From: Sinotaia quadrata
Lineage: Eukaryota; Mollusca; Gastropoda; Architaenioglossa; Viviparidae
Length of the DNA stretch: 64,000 bases
Assembly: GCA_028829895.1 (NCBI GenBank)
Contig: CM054180.1
Coordinates: 118,533,973-118,597,972 of the forward strand
Direction of reading: 5' to 3'
Under the pieces are notes generated by a model. The model saw only the letters and a list, made by a program, of their open reading frames with translations. It did not search any database and was not told the origin of the DNA. Below are positions 1 to 10,846 of the stretch, piece by piece. A program made the translations under genes and the position numbers. The stretch's first letter is position 1. Each line of letters starts with the position of its first letter.

Positions 1-604
1 GGAGAAGGTGAAAAATTTACTCAGGGTTTTCATTTCAAAAGTGATGTTAAAAGCATAATGAACAATAGACCCTTGACTCAGCCAGCATTGCATACACATT
101 ATTTTCTTTTTGCAAAGCCTGATGGGCACATTTCAAAGATTTACAATGAAACAAAATCATTGTCAAATACAAACAAAACAGCGTAATGTAGTTATGCTGA
201 AGTGGGTCTTAAAACACGCAACAGACCATCAACAGAAGTACCTGTATGTAACAAAATCCAGTAATGTAGTTGAAGTGAGAATGAACGTTGTGAACATCTC
301 ACCATCGTGTCGATTTTGATGTTAGATGATTTTATGGAAATACCCACATTTTGCTTATGCATGGATATTATTCCGATATATATATTTAGTATACTGTTGT
401 ACTAAACTTTCTTGCATTAGATTAGTAAATTCAATTGTGTCTTTCAAATACAATACAAACTGTTAAATATAAAATATTAATAACAATATTAAGACATCTT
501 ATACTTAAAAATATCACTCCAAACCTTTTGTGTAAAACTAACTAATTTTGGTAAATTATCCAACCTGAATACGTTTGAAAGCAGAAGATTCTTATTTCCC
601 TTAC
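1..604. other. Downstream of gene 1 exon 3
   Basis: Expected place of a MATH-like exon 4 (it lies 282 bp after exon 3 in gene 2 and 373 bp in gene 3). Short GT and AG sites occur, but every joined frame meets an early stop. Nothing else is recognisable. Confidence 0.4.
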
Positions 605-875
605 CCGTTTGATCAGGTACGTTGAGCCAGTGAAGACCAAAGTGACAAGATGGCTCTGGCAGAGTGCTCGTTGTTTTCGTCACTTCACGAGTGTCCAGAT
701 CTACCTCCTCCACATCCGGTATCAATAACCCTAAGTCCGTTTGGCCACCACATACCACGATCTGTCTTCCGTTTAAGAAAGCGGAGAAATGTCGCCTTTT
801 GGTGACGTCCGCAAAGTGCACAAAGGTTACTGTATGCTGTGACCTTTTTTCAACATTGATGCTCCTGTAAGTCAT
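605..875 (-). CDS. Gene 1 exon 3: last kelch repeat
   Basis: 271 nt entered in phase 0 and left in phase 1 at ACGG/GTAAGG. The frame holds VTFVHFADVTKRRHFSAF, QIVVCGGQ and DVEEVDLDTREV, aligning residue for residue with exon 3 of genes 2 and 3. If the intron were retained the protein would end after 37 more codons at 489. Confidence 0.75.
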
Positions 876-3737
876 CTGAAACATGGGTGATGATAATCTA
901 CTGTACAGCTTGAAAACAATTTAATGTAGACTAATTAATAAGACTGGAAGAAGACATCAAACTAAACACAAGCTAAAGAGTTGTGTGTCAAGTGACAGTA
1001 AGTGCAGCTTCGGTCTGTCTTGTCACTTGTAGGTATAGAGGTACTTGAGTAGATATATATTTTTGTTTGCTTCGAAGACGTAAAGTGTTAAAGGACTTGA
1101 GGAAGATGCTATTCATCAATAAAGCGTACTTCATACATAATATTGTTCTCGTTACATACTGATCTACCATCTTATACATACTAAATAATTATTAAATTTT
1201 ATTTTAAAAATGCTCGAAATCAGAGGTAGCTGTTTATAATGAATGCAGTTTAATATCAATAGCTACAACACCAACTGTATAAAATACATTTAGACGATAT
1301 ATATGAAAAGTAAATTCCGATCTTGAACAGATAGAACAATGCGAGAAATCAAGCAATATCTGATGTCTTAAAAAATAAACGGTAGTTCACAGAAGGAAGA
1401 AACAGGCAATTCATTATACATAATGCTAAAATTATACACTCTGCAAAATAAGTACTCTTAACAGTTCACTTAATATGTACACCAGTTTCTGGCATTTATG
1501 TAAAATGTAACTCACTCCAAATAGTATGTAAACAGAACTCAGGAATGTACTTACTGACGCACGCACTAAAACGACAGATAATTAGATAATGAGGTGCTAA
1601 ATGAACAGAACGATAAATACGGATAATTACCTTCTCTTCCATTTCATATTCTGGTTCACTAAGAGCGAGGAGGCCTATTTCGTCTTCCGAGTCAAAACTG
1701 GCACCAACAAGTGCCTCATCCTGTTTAGGAATAGTTAAATTTCTTCCATTTTCTGCGATTCCTTCTTCGTGCTTAATTTGTTTTTCCAAAGCTTTGTCAT
1801 GCTCCTGAACGCAGTGCGTGTTTTCCTTCATCTGAAGCACGTCTCCCTCACTACGTACAATATAGATGGTGCCCGCGTTGACGAGCGGACACGCACCACA
1901 GGTTGGAGACGGCAACTGTCCAACTAGGTATACACAACGCGTTAGTGTGTTCAAACACTGCACGAGGCTGGTGACTTTGTCGTCAACATCTCGTCCACCA
2001 AATATGTAGATCACGTGACCCAACACGGCTACTGTGGCGTCAACCACGGCTTTATGTAAGTTTGTTGCAACGCTCCAAGTTTTATTTTTTATATCGTGTG
2101 CCATCACTTGGGCAACAGGAAGTTTCTGACCGTCTGCTTGTTTCACACATCCACCCAGGGTGTAGATGTTCCAGTTAATAGCTGCCATGGCGTGATTCTC
2201 TCTTCCTTGCGGCAAATCTGGTAACGTCTCCCATGCATGGAGTCCGGAATTGTACACAGCAAAGAACTCTGGTTTCTCTGACCCTCCGCTTACATACAGC
2301 TCGTTGCGCCAGGTGCAGGAGGCGAACGAAGTACCGAAATGTTCCGGTTGGGGCATCTCAATCTTTATTTTGCTTGATGACGTTTCATTGAGAGGAAAAT
2401 TTGCAAACTTCACCCTTCGTTTACCAGATTGATGAGGTGCATCAATAAGAACTGGAAACCTTGTCATGTGATCATCAGGTGTGCATCGTAACTGTCTGGA
2501 AAGAATTCTTGATTTCTTTGCAGAGTTCAGTCTCTCTGATGTCTCCAGCTTAACCGTCAAAGATTCTTTTATGTATTCTGGAAACATTCCATTTAACACA
2601 CGACGTTGAATACGCTGATGACCAGAGATATTGTTTTTACAATTATACTTAAATAAATGCATTTTTAATTCACAAATTATTTAAACTTTATTTAAGTTCC
2701 TCACTATATGCTTTGTTTTGAACTTATAAAATCAAAATAAACTAGCGACTGTCATAGACGTAGTACTAATAAAAAAACAAAACAAAGAATTTTAGCAATA
2801 TGCTTGTATCTTCCACTTGTTTAGGAGTAGGTGGAGTTATCATTTATAAGATTGGGTTATTTAACATTTTATACATTTAAATACCATTTAACGATAACAT
2901 TATTATTACTTTAATAAAAGAACAATTGATATTTTAAATTCTTATTAAAATAACTACCAAAATAGTAAAAAAAATATATAAACACATTTATTTAAATAAA
3001 AACGAAAATCCTCAGGCATATTAATAAAAAAGCAAAACTAAAAATATAAAAAGAGAAGAAAAAGAAAAGGCAAGGTAAATCATTTTGCCACGATTTATTT
3101 TGATTTTGTAAATCTTACCAAACAATGTAGCATTATGTTCAACAAAAGAGCGGTCATGTAACTCCCACAGGTAGGAATCTGTCAAGCTGCAAAATCGGAC
3201 GAAGGGAAGCAATTCTGTTAGATGACAACTTCTTTTATCAGCATCATGTGCGACCCATTTCAACAACGCTTCATACAAGCTATCTTCATTAGAAACCACC
3301 AGTTTCGGAGACGACAAGATGGTAGAGAGGCATTGTAGTGGTAATTGTAGAAATGAGTCTGTTTTCTTGAATTCATCAAACTTTGAACAAAGAAACTCTT
3401 CGCAATGGTCTTTAAGGAACGACATCTTCAGAAATACAGCAGCGTTCAGAATATTGACAGCAGTGTCCGTGTCTTTAATGTCATTCCCTTTGTACAGGAT
3501 GTCAAGAATTGTTTCGAATGCTTCAGGATTCACCTGCTCGCTTTGAATGCAGATCTCATCTCTTCCATCTTCAAGGGCATCCTGGAAGTATGTAGATAGG
3601 GACGCCAAGACAACTCTGTGACAGAAAAACCTGCGCTTGTCCACTTCAATAATAAGGTCGCACAGCCGCTTAAGCTTATACAAGTGACGTATACTTCGGC
3701 AAATGTTTGAGAACAGAGCGTCATCAAAAGGGGGCAT
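605..3737 (-). CDS. Gene 1: BTB-BACK-kelch protein, KLHL-like (exons 1-3 in view, 3' end unresolved)
   Basis: Three coding exons join in frame: 3737-3119, 2577-1631 and 875-605, giving 612 complete codons and one extra base. Residues 1-118 form a BTB domain (CDLIIEVDKRRFFCHRVVLA, then LKDHCEEFL). Residues 119-215 are a shortened BACK-like region. From about 290 there are kelch repeats with Gly-Gly pairs in LYVSGG, YTLGG, YIFGG and, in exon 3, VVCGGQ. KLHL proteins of this type usually serve as substrate adaptors of CUL3 ubiquitin ligases. Like gene 2 it lacks 32 residues at the BTB/BACK junction that gene 3 has. A GTAAG donor follows exon 3 at 604, as in genes 2 and 3, so more exons are expected, but no convincing exon 4 lies in 1-600. 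The remaining exons are off the left edge or have been lost. Confidence 0.75.
876..1630 (-). other. Gene 1 intron 2
   Basis: 755 bp, GTAATT donor to TTTCAG acceptor at 877-876. AT-rich, no repeat or gene recognised. Confidence 0.65.
1631..2577 (-). CDS. Gene 1 exon 2: end of BACK, kelch repeats, acidic tail
   Basis: 947 nt, entered in phase 1 (two bases complete a Glu codon) and left in phase 0 at AAG/GTAATT. It opens with YIKESL, the end of the BACK-like region, then a basic linker, then three kelch repeats marked by WRNELYVSGG, NWNIYTLGG and GHVIYIFGGRD and a fourth half repeat (CGACPLVNAGTIYIV). It ends in a charged spacer rich in Glu and Asp. Repeat sequences such as GQLPSPTCGACPLV are shared with gene 3 rather than gene 2. 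Confidence 0.8.
2578..3118 (-). other. Gene 1 intron 1
   Basis: AT-rich intron of 541 bp between a GTAAGA donor at 3118 and a TTTCCAG acceptor at 2580-2578. Open reading from exon 1 stops soon after the donor. No repeat or other gene is visible. Confidence 0.7.
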
Positions 3738-3741
3738 AATT
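3119..3741 (-). CDS. Gene 1 exon 1: BTB domain
   Basis: The acceptor (AG at 3743-3742) lies only four bases before the ATG at 3737, so the 5' UTR must begin in a further upstream exon. Coding runs 3737-3119 (206 codons plus one base) to a TTTG/GTAAGA donor, phase 1. The residue-1 start MPPFDDALFS matches MPPFEDKVFS of gene 2. A longer reading from 3800 would cross the acceptor and is rejected. Confidence 0.8.
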
Positions 3742-4059
3742 CTGTTATGGAAACTGAAAAATTGAACATATTGAAAAATTAGGGTTTCATAAGAAAGCAA
3801 AGCTAAATTATATACTTATTTTAACTTCATTTTATAAAGCATGAAGGAACATACCTACACATTAGATATAGAACTTGGGTTTTGTACAATTTTATGCACA
3901 ACTCGCGTTTTGTCTGACGTGTTATGCAGTTATTGGATTGCGCACATTCCTTCTATTCTTTGTTTTTAAAAAAAATTAAATGTTCATTATTGCATTTATC
4001 CCTGTATTTATTGTATCATATGTCTAGTCGCTGATGGTTTTACTGTTTGTGATGTTATC

Positions 4060-4690
4060 ACAGTTATTGATATCTTGAGAACTTTTTGCCTGCAGTTCCA
4101 TTATCATAGATCGTAACGTTTTGTGTTAAGAGTTGATTTACTGTACTTCCTAAGACCATAACCCTATAGCAGATACATGAGAATTTCTACAGAACATAAT
4201 GAACCCCAAACAATAATTTTAATAACTATGATGAGAGCTTTATTTCAAAGAGCAAGAGATTTGTAGTAAAATTTGGGCCACTGGGCCGTAAAGGCATATA
4301 CAAAAAATAGGCTACATGGAAGGAATTTGCTTACTTTCGGTTCAGAGAAAATATGTTTTGAATTATTACAAACTGTTGGGCTAAACTTCACTTTTACTAA
4401 GATTTTTTTAAAAAAGAAGACAACACTTACTTTCCAAGTTTACCTCCTTGCTTTGTATAAATAAATAAATATATATATAAACGGGTTTAACCCTTTGTAC
4501 ACAACTGTAAACTAATTGCCGCAAAGACTCGTTGCAAGCAGGAACAAGATTCGCCAAGAAATATAATTCCTGGAAATATTCAGAGGCAATACATTTATTC
4601 TCTCCCCTTATCAATGTACGGCCATGAATGCGATACTGTAAATGTGAAAGTTGATATTCCTGTGAGTGAAAACGTAAACGCTTTCCTTAT
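4060..4690. repeat. Duplicated segment, copy 1 (possible 5' exon of gene 1)
   Basis: This stretch is similar over most of its length to 5785-5825 plus 6739-7205, for example TACGGTTCAG-like, AACATAATGAACC and TTATTCTCTCCCCTTA blocks in the same order. On the minus strand a strong donor (GGAAA/GTAAGTG, GT at 4430-4429) is kept in the second copy as GGAAG/GTATGTG. It lies upstream of the gene 1 BTB exon, whose acceptor sits just before the ATG, so a non-coding 5' exon here is plausible. That role is inference. Confidence 0.4.
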
Positions 4691-4737
4691 TCACACATCA
4701 CAGTCTTAGCGCCCACAACTTTGCCGACCTTACTAGC

Positions 4738-4841
4738 TACGTCACGTAATTTATTCGTGCTGGTTTGCCGGTTAAACTTTATTACGTAGTCGCTATTTGG
4801 CACGCAGTATTAAAAAAAATATCGTAATAACTTTACGTCAC
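4738..4841. promoter_or_regulatory. Two CRE-like TACGTCAC sites upstream of gene 1
   Basis: TACGTCAC occurs at 4738-4745 and again at 4834-4841, in a locally GC-richer patch. It lies on the upstream side of the possible 5' exon of gene 1. CRE-like sites bind bZIP factors of the CREB/ATF family. Promoter function is only inferred from position. Confidence 0.3.
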
Positions 4842-4849
4842 GGGGCATG

Positions 4850-5490
4850 ATCGTACTACAGATAACTTTACTGATTGTTTAATGTTATTGTGCAAAATTA
4901 ATAAATATAATTTTTCATGCAGCTCCTTAGCATTACACTATGAATTTCATTCGATATAAAACTGTGACGACTTTGCCCTTACATCGTTTGACAAAGTTCA
5001 GAGTTTACTTATAGAGTCTTACATTACGGTTGAGGCTGGTTGAATTTTTTAGTAAGCTACATATTTCCGATCTCAATAAAACATTTTGTTTCTGATAATT
5101 TTTTTAATGGTAATTTTCTCCGCTATTATATTTATTTAAAGAAAAATGCGTATATATATAATAATAATAAATACAGTTATAAAGCTATTCCAGACTTATT
5201 CCAAAATCCCAATCACGTCCTCAATCCCGAATCACGTCTTTCAGCAGTTGTTGAATAGATTGCCAAATTATCATTTAAAACTTCAAAAAGAATGCCTCAG
5301 TTAGGTAATTTTATATAAAAACTTGCTTTATTAAATATAAACTGATAAACTGATATTCCTTTATATTCGGATGGCGATTACCTCATTTATATTATAACTG
5401 AATTAATGATCTTGGTGAATCAGATTCGAAATTGAGCAATACACTTGGTGTGGTCGGAATCCCGGGACACTTACGGGGATCCAGTTCTCT
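4850..5490. other. Intergenic, no gene seen
   Basis: AT-rich sequence without a recognisable gene or repeat before the 66-bp array. Confidence 0.5.
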
Positions 5491-5496
5491 CCAAGT

Positions 5497-5694
5497 CCAA
5501 TCCATACTCTGAGACAGTCTTACTGATGCAATGTTTTTGTTGACCTTGGAGATGAGACAACGCCAATCCATACTCTGAGACAGTCTTACTGATGCAATGT
5601 TTTTGTTGACCTTGGAGATGAGACAACGCCAATCCATACTCTGAGACAGTCTTACTGATGCAATGTTTTTGTTGACCTTGGAGATGAAACAACG
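5497..5694. repeat. 66-bp tandem repeat, 3 copies
   Basis: Units start at 5497, 5563 and 5629 with CCAATCCATACTCTGAGACA and are nearly identical. Because 66 is a multiple of three, an open frame runs through on the minus strand; it is not a gene. Confidence 0.95.
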
Positions 5695-6084
5695 ATAGCG
5701 AAACAAAACATATGTTCCCCCCCCCCATAGGGGGTGGGTGGGTGACTTAGATATTGACAATATCTTGACAAATGTTAGTGTGCTTGCAGTTCCATTATCA
5801 TATATTGTCATGAGTTTTGTGTTATTTACAGATGTCTAGAAGTCTAGTATCTGGACAATTTTGAAGCTGTTCTTGACTGTGTCTACCAGCAATTGTGGTT
5901 TTGCCTAATAGTGTTGACATAATTTTAATTTTTAGTAAGAATATTTAAAGACAAAACACAATAATACCTACCCAGAGTAACATTTTGCGCTTTATATTTA
6001 TTTTACATGGGTTTAATCCTCTTTGTGTGCAAGCAATTAATCATTTTATCAGATCGCGTTATGTACTAGTGTATAGAAGAAAGC

Positions 6085-6610
6085 TGTGGTGAGACTATAA
6101 CATTACAAACAGCTGTGGCTTTGCATTATTACATCTACTAAAACCTGTGGCTTAACATTATTAAGTCTTGAAAAAGGACTTTACATTATTACATCTACTA
6201 AAAGCTGTGGCTTTATTACATCTACAAACAACTGTGGCTTTACATTATTACTTCTACTAAAATCTGTGGCTTAACAGTATTAAGTCTTGAAAAAGCGGGA
6301 ACTTTACATTATTACATCTACTAAAAGCTGTGGCTTTATTACATCTACAAACAGTTTGGCTTTACATTATTACATCTACTAACAGCTGTGGCTTTACATT
6401 ACTAAGTCTTCAAATAGCGGGGATTTTACATTATTACATCTACTAAATTACTAAAAGCTGTGGCTATACATTATTACATCTAGAAACAGCTGTGGCTTTA
6501 TATTATTACATCTAGTAATAGCTATGGCTTTACATTCTTACATCTACTAACAGGAGGGTCTTTACGTCATTATATTTACAAACAGCTGTGGATTTTATCT
6601 TATTGTATCT
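6085..6610. repeat. Degenerate minisatellite of about 31 bp
   Basis: Repeats of AGCTGTGGCTTTACATTATT followed by ACATCTACTA, with many point changes and deletions. The array lies inside the second copy of the duplicated segment, between its 5' and 3' parts. Confidence 0.85.
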
Positions 6611-6738
6611 ACAAGAGGGATTGTTTGTTTAGCAATCCCTTTGCACACTTGGCTGATTTCTGATTTAATAATGTGATGAAACATTTAGGTTTGTCTATTG
6701 CCTTTCTATTCATCCTACTACCATAATAATGCAGCCGA

Positions 6739-7205
6739 CTTATGAATTTGTACAGAGCATAATGAACCAAAGCAGTAATTTTAATAACAAAGCGAGAGAT
6801 TTAGTTCATAGAGCGAACTTTGTAAAGTTTGCCTCACTGGACCGTAAAATCACGTATAAAAATATGCTACATGGAAGCAAAGTTTTACTTTCGGTTCAGA
6901 GGAAATGTATGTTTTGAAGTATTACAAACTGTTTTGACTTTTACTATATTTTTAAAATGAAGACAACACATACCTTCCAAGATTATCTCCTTGTTTGTAT
7001 ATAATAAAGGGTTTAATCCTTTGCACATAACTGATAAACTAATTGAGTGTAAAAACTCACCGAAAGCAAGAACAAGATACACCAAGAAATATAATTCCTT
7101 TAAATATTCATAGGGAATAAATGTATTCTCTCCCCTTAATAATGTACGTTTTGAATACGATGCTGTAAATGTGAAAGTTTAAATTCCTGCTTGTGAAAAA
7201 CATAA
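6739..7205. repeat. Duplicated segment, copy 2
   Basis: Matches 4170-4690 in order and orientation, with roughly four in five bases the same by eye. The beginning of the unit is at 5785-5825, so about 0.9 kb including the 31-bp array has come between. The two CRE-like sites of copy 1 are not present here. Confidence 0.7.
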
Positions 7206-7460
7206 ACGGCCAATCCATATTCTGAAAAAGTCTAATCTATGAAAAGGAAGCCAATGCATTGAATGCAACCTTCCACAACTCTCTGGAATGCTTCGATAGT
7301 GATCAAGTGTGATCGCAGCCCAGAGATGTAGTGAAGGCCACCATGTACCCCTGAAGCTAATCAGTTCGGAGAACATCTAAAGATGGCACCTATCCCGAAA
7401 CTTCAAAGGTGAAAGAATTTTAGCGTAACCGTCGCCACTCTGTAGAATAAACGATGCCGG

Positions 7461-7735
7461 ATTTAATATCAGTTGTCTGGATAAAGATGCATGACTTAGA
7501 GAACAATACACTCCTTTGTAGTCTAAACGATACGGATTTAATATCAGTTATCTGGATAAAGATGCATGACTTAGAGAACAATACACTCCTTTGTAGTCTA
7601 AACGATACGGATTTAATATCAGTTATCTGGATAAAGATGCATGACTTGGAGAACAATACACTCCTTTATAGTCTAAACGATACGGATTTAATATCAGTTA
7701 TCTGGATAAAGATGCATGACTAAGAGAACTATACA
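7461..7735. repeat. 75-bp tandem repeat, nearly 4 copies
   Basis: Units start at 7461, 7536, 7611 and 7686 with ATTTAATATCAGTTATCTGG. Period 75 is a multiple of three, so both strands stay open; these frames are repeat artefacts. Confidence 0.95.
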
Positions 7736-8199
7736 CGCCTTCTGGCTTCACATATGTTTGACACTGGGCTTATGTGTGATCATGTGCAGAGAATATATTA
7801 ATTTATTAGCTTAAAATAGTAAAGTGTTGGCGAACCGACGAAAGAAAATGCTTACACACATGTCGACATTCGATTGCTATCTTTTGTTGTTGTTGATGAT
7901 GTTATTATTGTTGTTTTTGCTTAATGCAAATTTTTGTCCAGTCTATCAAGAAGGTGCAGAACTATGAATGGATTTTTCGAATTTGTTATAAAGAACTACC
8001 ATTATGCTGGCTTCATTTGTCAGGAAACATAAATTATAAAATTGTAATTGTTTTCTAGTCAGATAAATGCAAGCAAACAAAATAAAAATAAAAAATATTT
8101 TAAAGGAAACGCACGTATTCTAGATATGAACGTAAGAACACGACTGCTGTTTATTCTTCCATTTTATTACATTTACACTTCTAAATATTGCTGATTTCG

Positions 8200-8333
8200 T
8201 AATAGACTGCACGAGCAAGAATTTCTGATTAGGGAGGGAAATATATGACACTCTGGATGAGGAAATAGGACTGCATGAGCAAGAATTTCTGATTAGGGAG
8301 GGAAATATATGACACTCTGGATGAGGAAAGAGG
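8200..8333. repeat. 64-bp direct duplication
   Basis: GAGCAAGAATTTCTGATTAG starts at 8213 and 8277 and continues identically through GACACTCTGGATGAGGA. Confidence 0.9.
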
Positions 8334-8878
8334 TTTCAGGTTGGATTTTACTTCTGTGTAATTTTGTCCAAGCAGAGAATACCGACCCACCCTTTCCGAC
8401 TTTCTTCTAAAAATAATTTTAATATGCGCATTTTGAGGCACACGAAACCTGCTTTATTATCCCCTTCGAACTAGAACAGGTATTACGATTGGAACCTTTG
8501 ATAAGTGGTCAAGAGTTAGCAGCCTTTTTTTCGTTTCTAAACTGGATCGAACCAGACTACTCTTGAAGTATAAAATGAAGGTAAAAGGAAAATATAAATT
8601 TGATTTATTTCTTTAGCATCATCAATAAGAAGTGTAAAGGACACCCCTTTAACAATATTTAGATTACGTCAGTACAGTAACTACATGAGTAATATCCAAT
8701 GAAATAAACAAAAATCTTACCCCCCCCCCAAAGAAATAAAATAGACTTCGGTAGTGTTGTTCTTAATTAATTTACACTTCCAGCAATTTTGTGTAATGTT
8801 CTACAATGGTCTTCAAATGTTTTGCATTAGCCACAAAGTTCTACTGTGACGTGCATTATATACATTCCTTCGAATTTC
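8334..8878. other. Intergenic, no gene seen
   Basis: AT-rich sequence with a short C run at 8720-8729. Nothing else recognised. Confidence 0.5.
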
Positions 8879-8880
8879 CG

Positions 8881-9217
8881 TGTGACACTAAGCAATGTTC
8901 TGTAATATGCTGTTCTGTGTGACACTAAGCAATGTTCTGTAATATGCTGTTCTGTGTGACACTAAGCAATGTTCTGTAATATGCTGTTCTGTGTGACACT
9001 AAGCAATGTTCTGTAATATGCTGTTCTGTGTGACACTAAGCAATGTTCTGTAATATGCTGTTCTGTGTGACACTAAGCAATGTTCTGTAATATGCTGTTC
9101 TGTGTGACACTAAGCAATGTTCTGTAATATGCTGTTCTGTGTGACACTAAGCAATGTTCTGTAATATGCTGTTCTGTGTGACACTAAGCAATGTTCTGTA
9201 ATATGCTGTTCTGTGTA
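8881..9217. repeat. 37-bp minisatellite, 9 almost identical copies
   Basis: Units begin TGTGACACTAAGCAATGTTC every 37 bp from 8881 and show virtually no differences, which indicates a recent expansion. Confidence 0.95.
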
Positions 9218-9820
9218 TTATATTTTTTCTGGAAACTTCATTGGACGTTGAAATGTATCACGAAGTGTTACAGTTGTACATGACCTACTCTAGACGAAGG
9301 CCGTTCAAAGCTTGATTGCTGTTGCAACTGAAATCTCTTTCAATCAAACCCAAATGGCAGTTTTCGGCTTCCTTCTTTCCTTTAAACTAGACTACTTATC
9401 GTGTTGGTTCGTTACGTGAGCGAAAAAGCTACCAAGAATGACCATTAATTAATCGAATTTTCTCTCACTAAAAGGGTCACAAAGCTTTCTGATTGGATCA
9501 TTTATGAAACGTTCGTTTAAAAAATAATTTATATTTGGTGCTAATATTTCAGATGTATTAGGAAGAAGCCATACTACGACCGTTATTATCATAATGTTCG
9601 CTCATTATTTGAAGGACATCTTTGATAAATCACTGACATTTAGGAGTCCTCCGTTAAATGCATAAATCAAGACAGTTTTCTTGTTTTGCAGTGTAGTAAA
9701 TTTTTTGTTCTCCATTCAAGTCACATTTATAGTTTTTCAGCCTTCTCACCTTTTCTTATTTCCCAGTCTAATCAGTTTTTTTGTTTATTTAATTACAAAT
9801 TAGTGAGAAGTCGGGACACA
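9218..9820. other. Intergenic, no gene seen
   Basis: Unique-looking AT-rich sequence between two minisatellites. No gene is visible on either strand. Confidence 0.5.
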
Positions 9821-9822
9821 TA

Positions 9823-10445
9823 TCACTGATTATAAATTAGCATAAAGTTGGAAAATACATGCAAAAATAGTTACTGATTACAAATTAGTATAAAGTTGGA
9901 AAATACATGCAAAAATAGTTGCTGATTACAAATTAGCATAAAGTTGGAAAATACATGCAAAAATAGTTACTGATTACAAATTAGCATAAAGTTGGAAAAT
10001 ACATGCAAAATAATTACTGATTACAAATTAGCATAAAGTTGGAAAATACATGCAAAAATAGTTAATGATTATAAATTAGCATAAAGTTGGAAAATACATG
10101 CAAAAATAGTTACTGATTATAAATTAGCATAAAGTTGGAAAATACATTAAAAAATAGTTACTGATTACAAATTACCTTAAAGTTGGAAGAAGCATGCAAA
10201 AATAGTTATTGATTACAAATTAGCATAAAGTTGGAAGATACATGGAAACATAATTACTGATTACATACAAATTAGCATAAATGTTGGAAGATACTTGCAA
10301 AAATACTTGCAGAATGCAATTTAGCATAAAGTTGGAAGAAACATACAAAAATAATTACTGAGTACAAATTTTTATAAAGTTGGAAGATACATGAAAAAAA
10401 TTATTGACTACAAATTTGTATAATGTAGGAAGATACATGCAACAT
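9823..10445. repeat. 48-bp minisatellite, about 13 copies
   Basis: Unit TACTGATTACAAATTAGCAT then AAAGTTGGAAAATACATGCA and a short A/T tail. Central copies are alike, outer copies on the right are increasingly diverged and vary in length. Confidence 0.9.
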
Positions 10446-10846
10446 AACTACTGATTAGTGAGAAGTTGGGGAGATTATTCAAAGAAATTTTAATTAATTC
10501 TGTTGATCATATCTTCAGCACATGTCACGTCAGAGTATTTCGCTTAATAGTTTTTATGAAAAGAGAAAATTTTAAAGAAAGGATAATGTTTCAAAACATC
10601 TACTAAACTATTAGTGACGATTAGGGCATTTTATTTTATTTGCAACATTCTGCTGGGCGAAAATGTAAGTCATGGTGCATCATTAACTGGTTTTGAAATC
10701 GATGTAGAATACATTTAAGTTAGATTAATATTTATTAATGTTAAATTATATATAGACAAAATACTGAATTCTAACATTGCTATGATGTTTCCAAAGCTCT
10801 CAGTGTCTTTTAGTTTTGAAGTACTATGTCTAATGTTAATGAGTAG

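Noticed and set aside
183..393. Candidate exon 4 of gene 1 (acceptor near 234, or donor at 302)
   Set aside because: Both joins meet in-frame stops within a few codons and the length is not 97 nt.
5392..5811. Repetitive open frames at 5392-5811, 7420-7723 and 32770-33127
   Set aside because: They exist only because the tandem-repeat periods (66, 75 and 33 bp) are multiples of three.
8881..9217. Regular array that might look like a CRISPR
   Set aside because: Units are contiguous with no unique spacers, and this is an animal genome.
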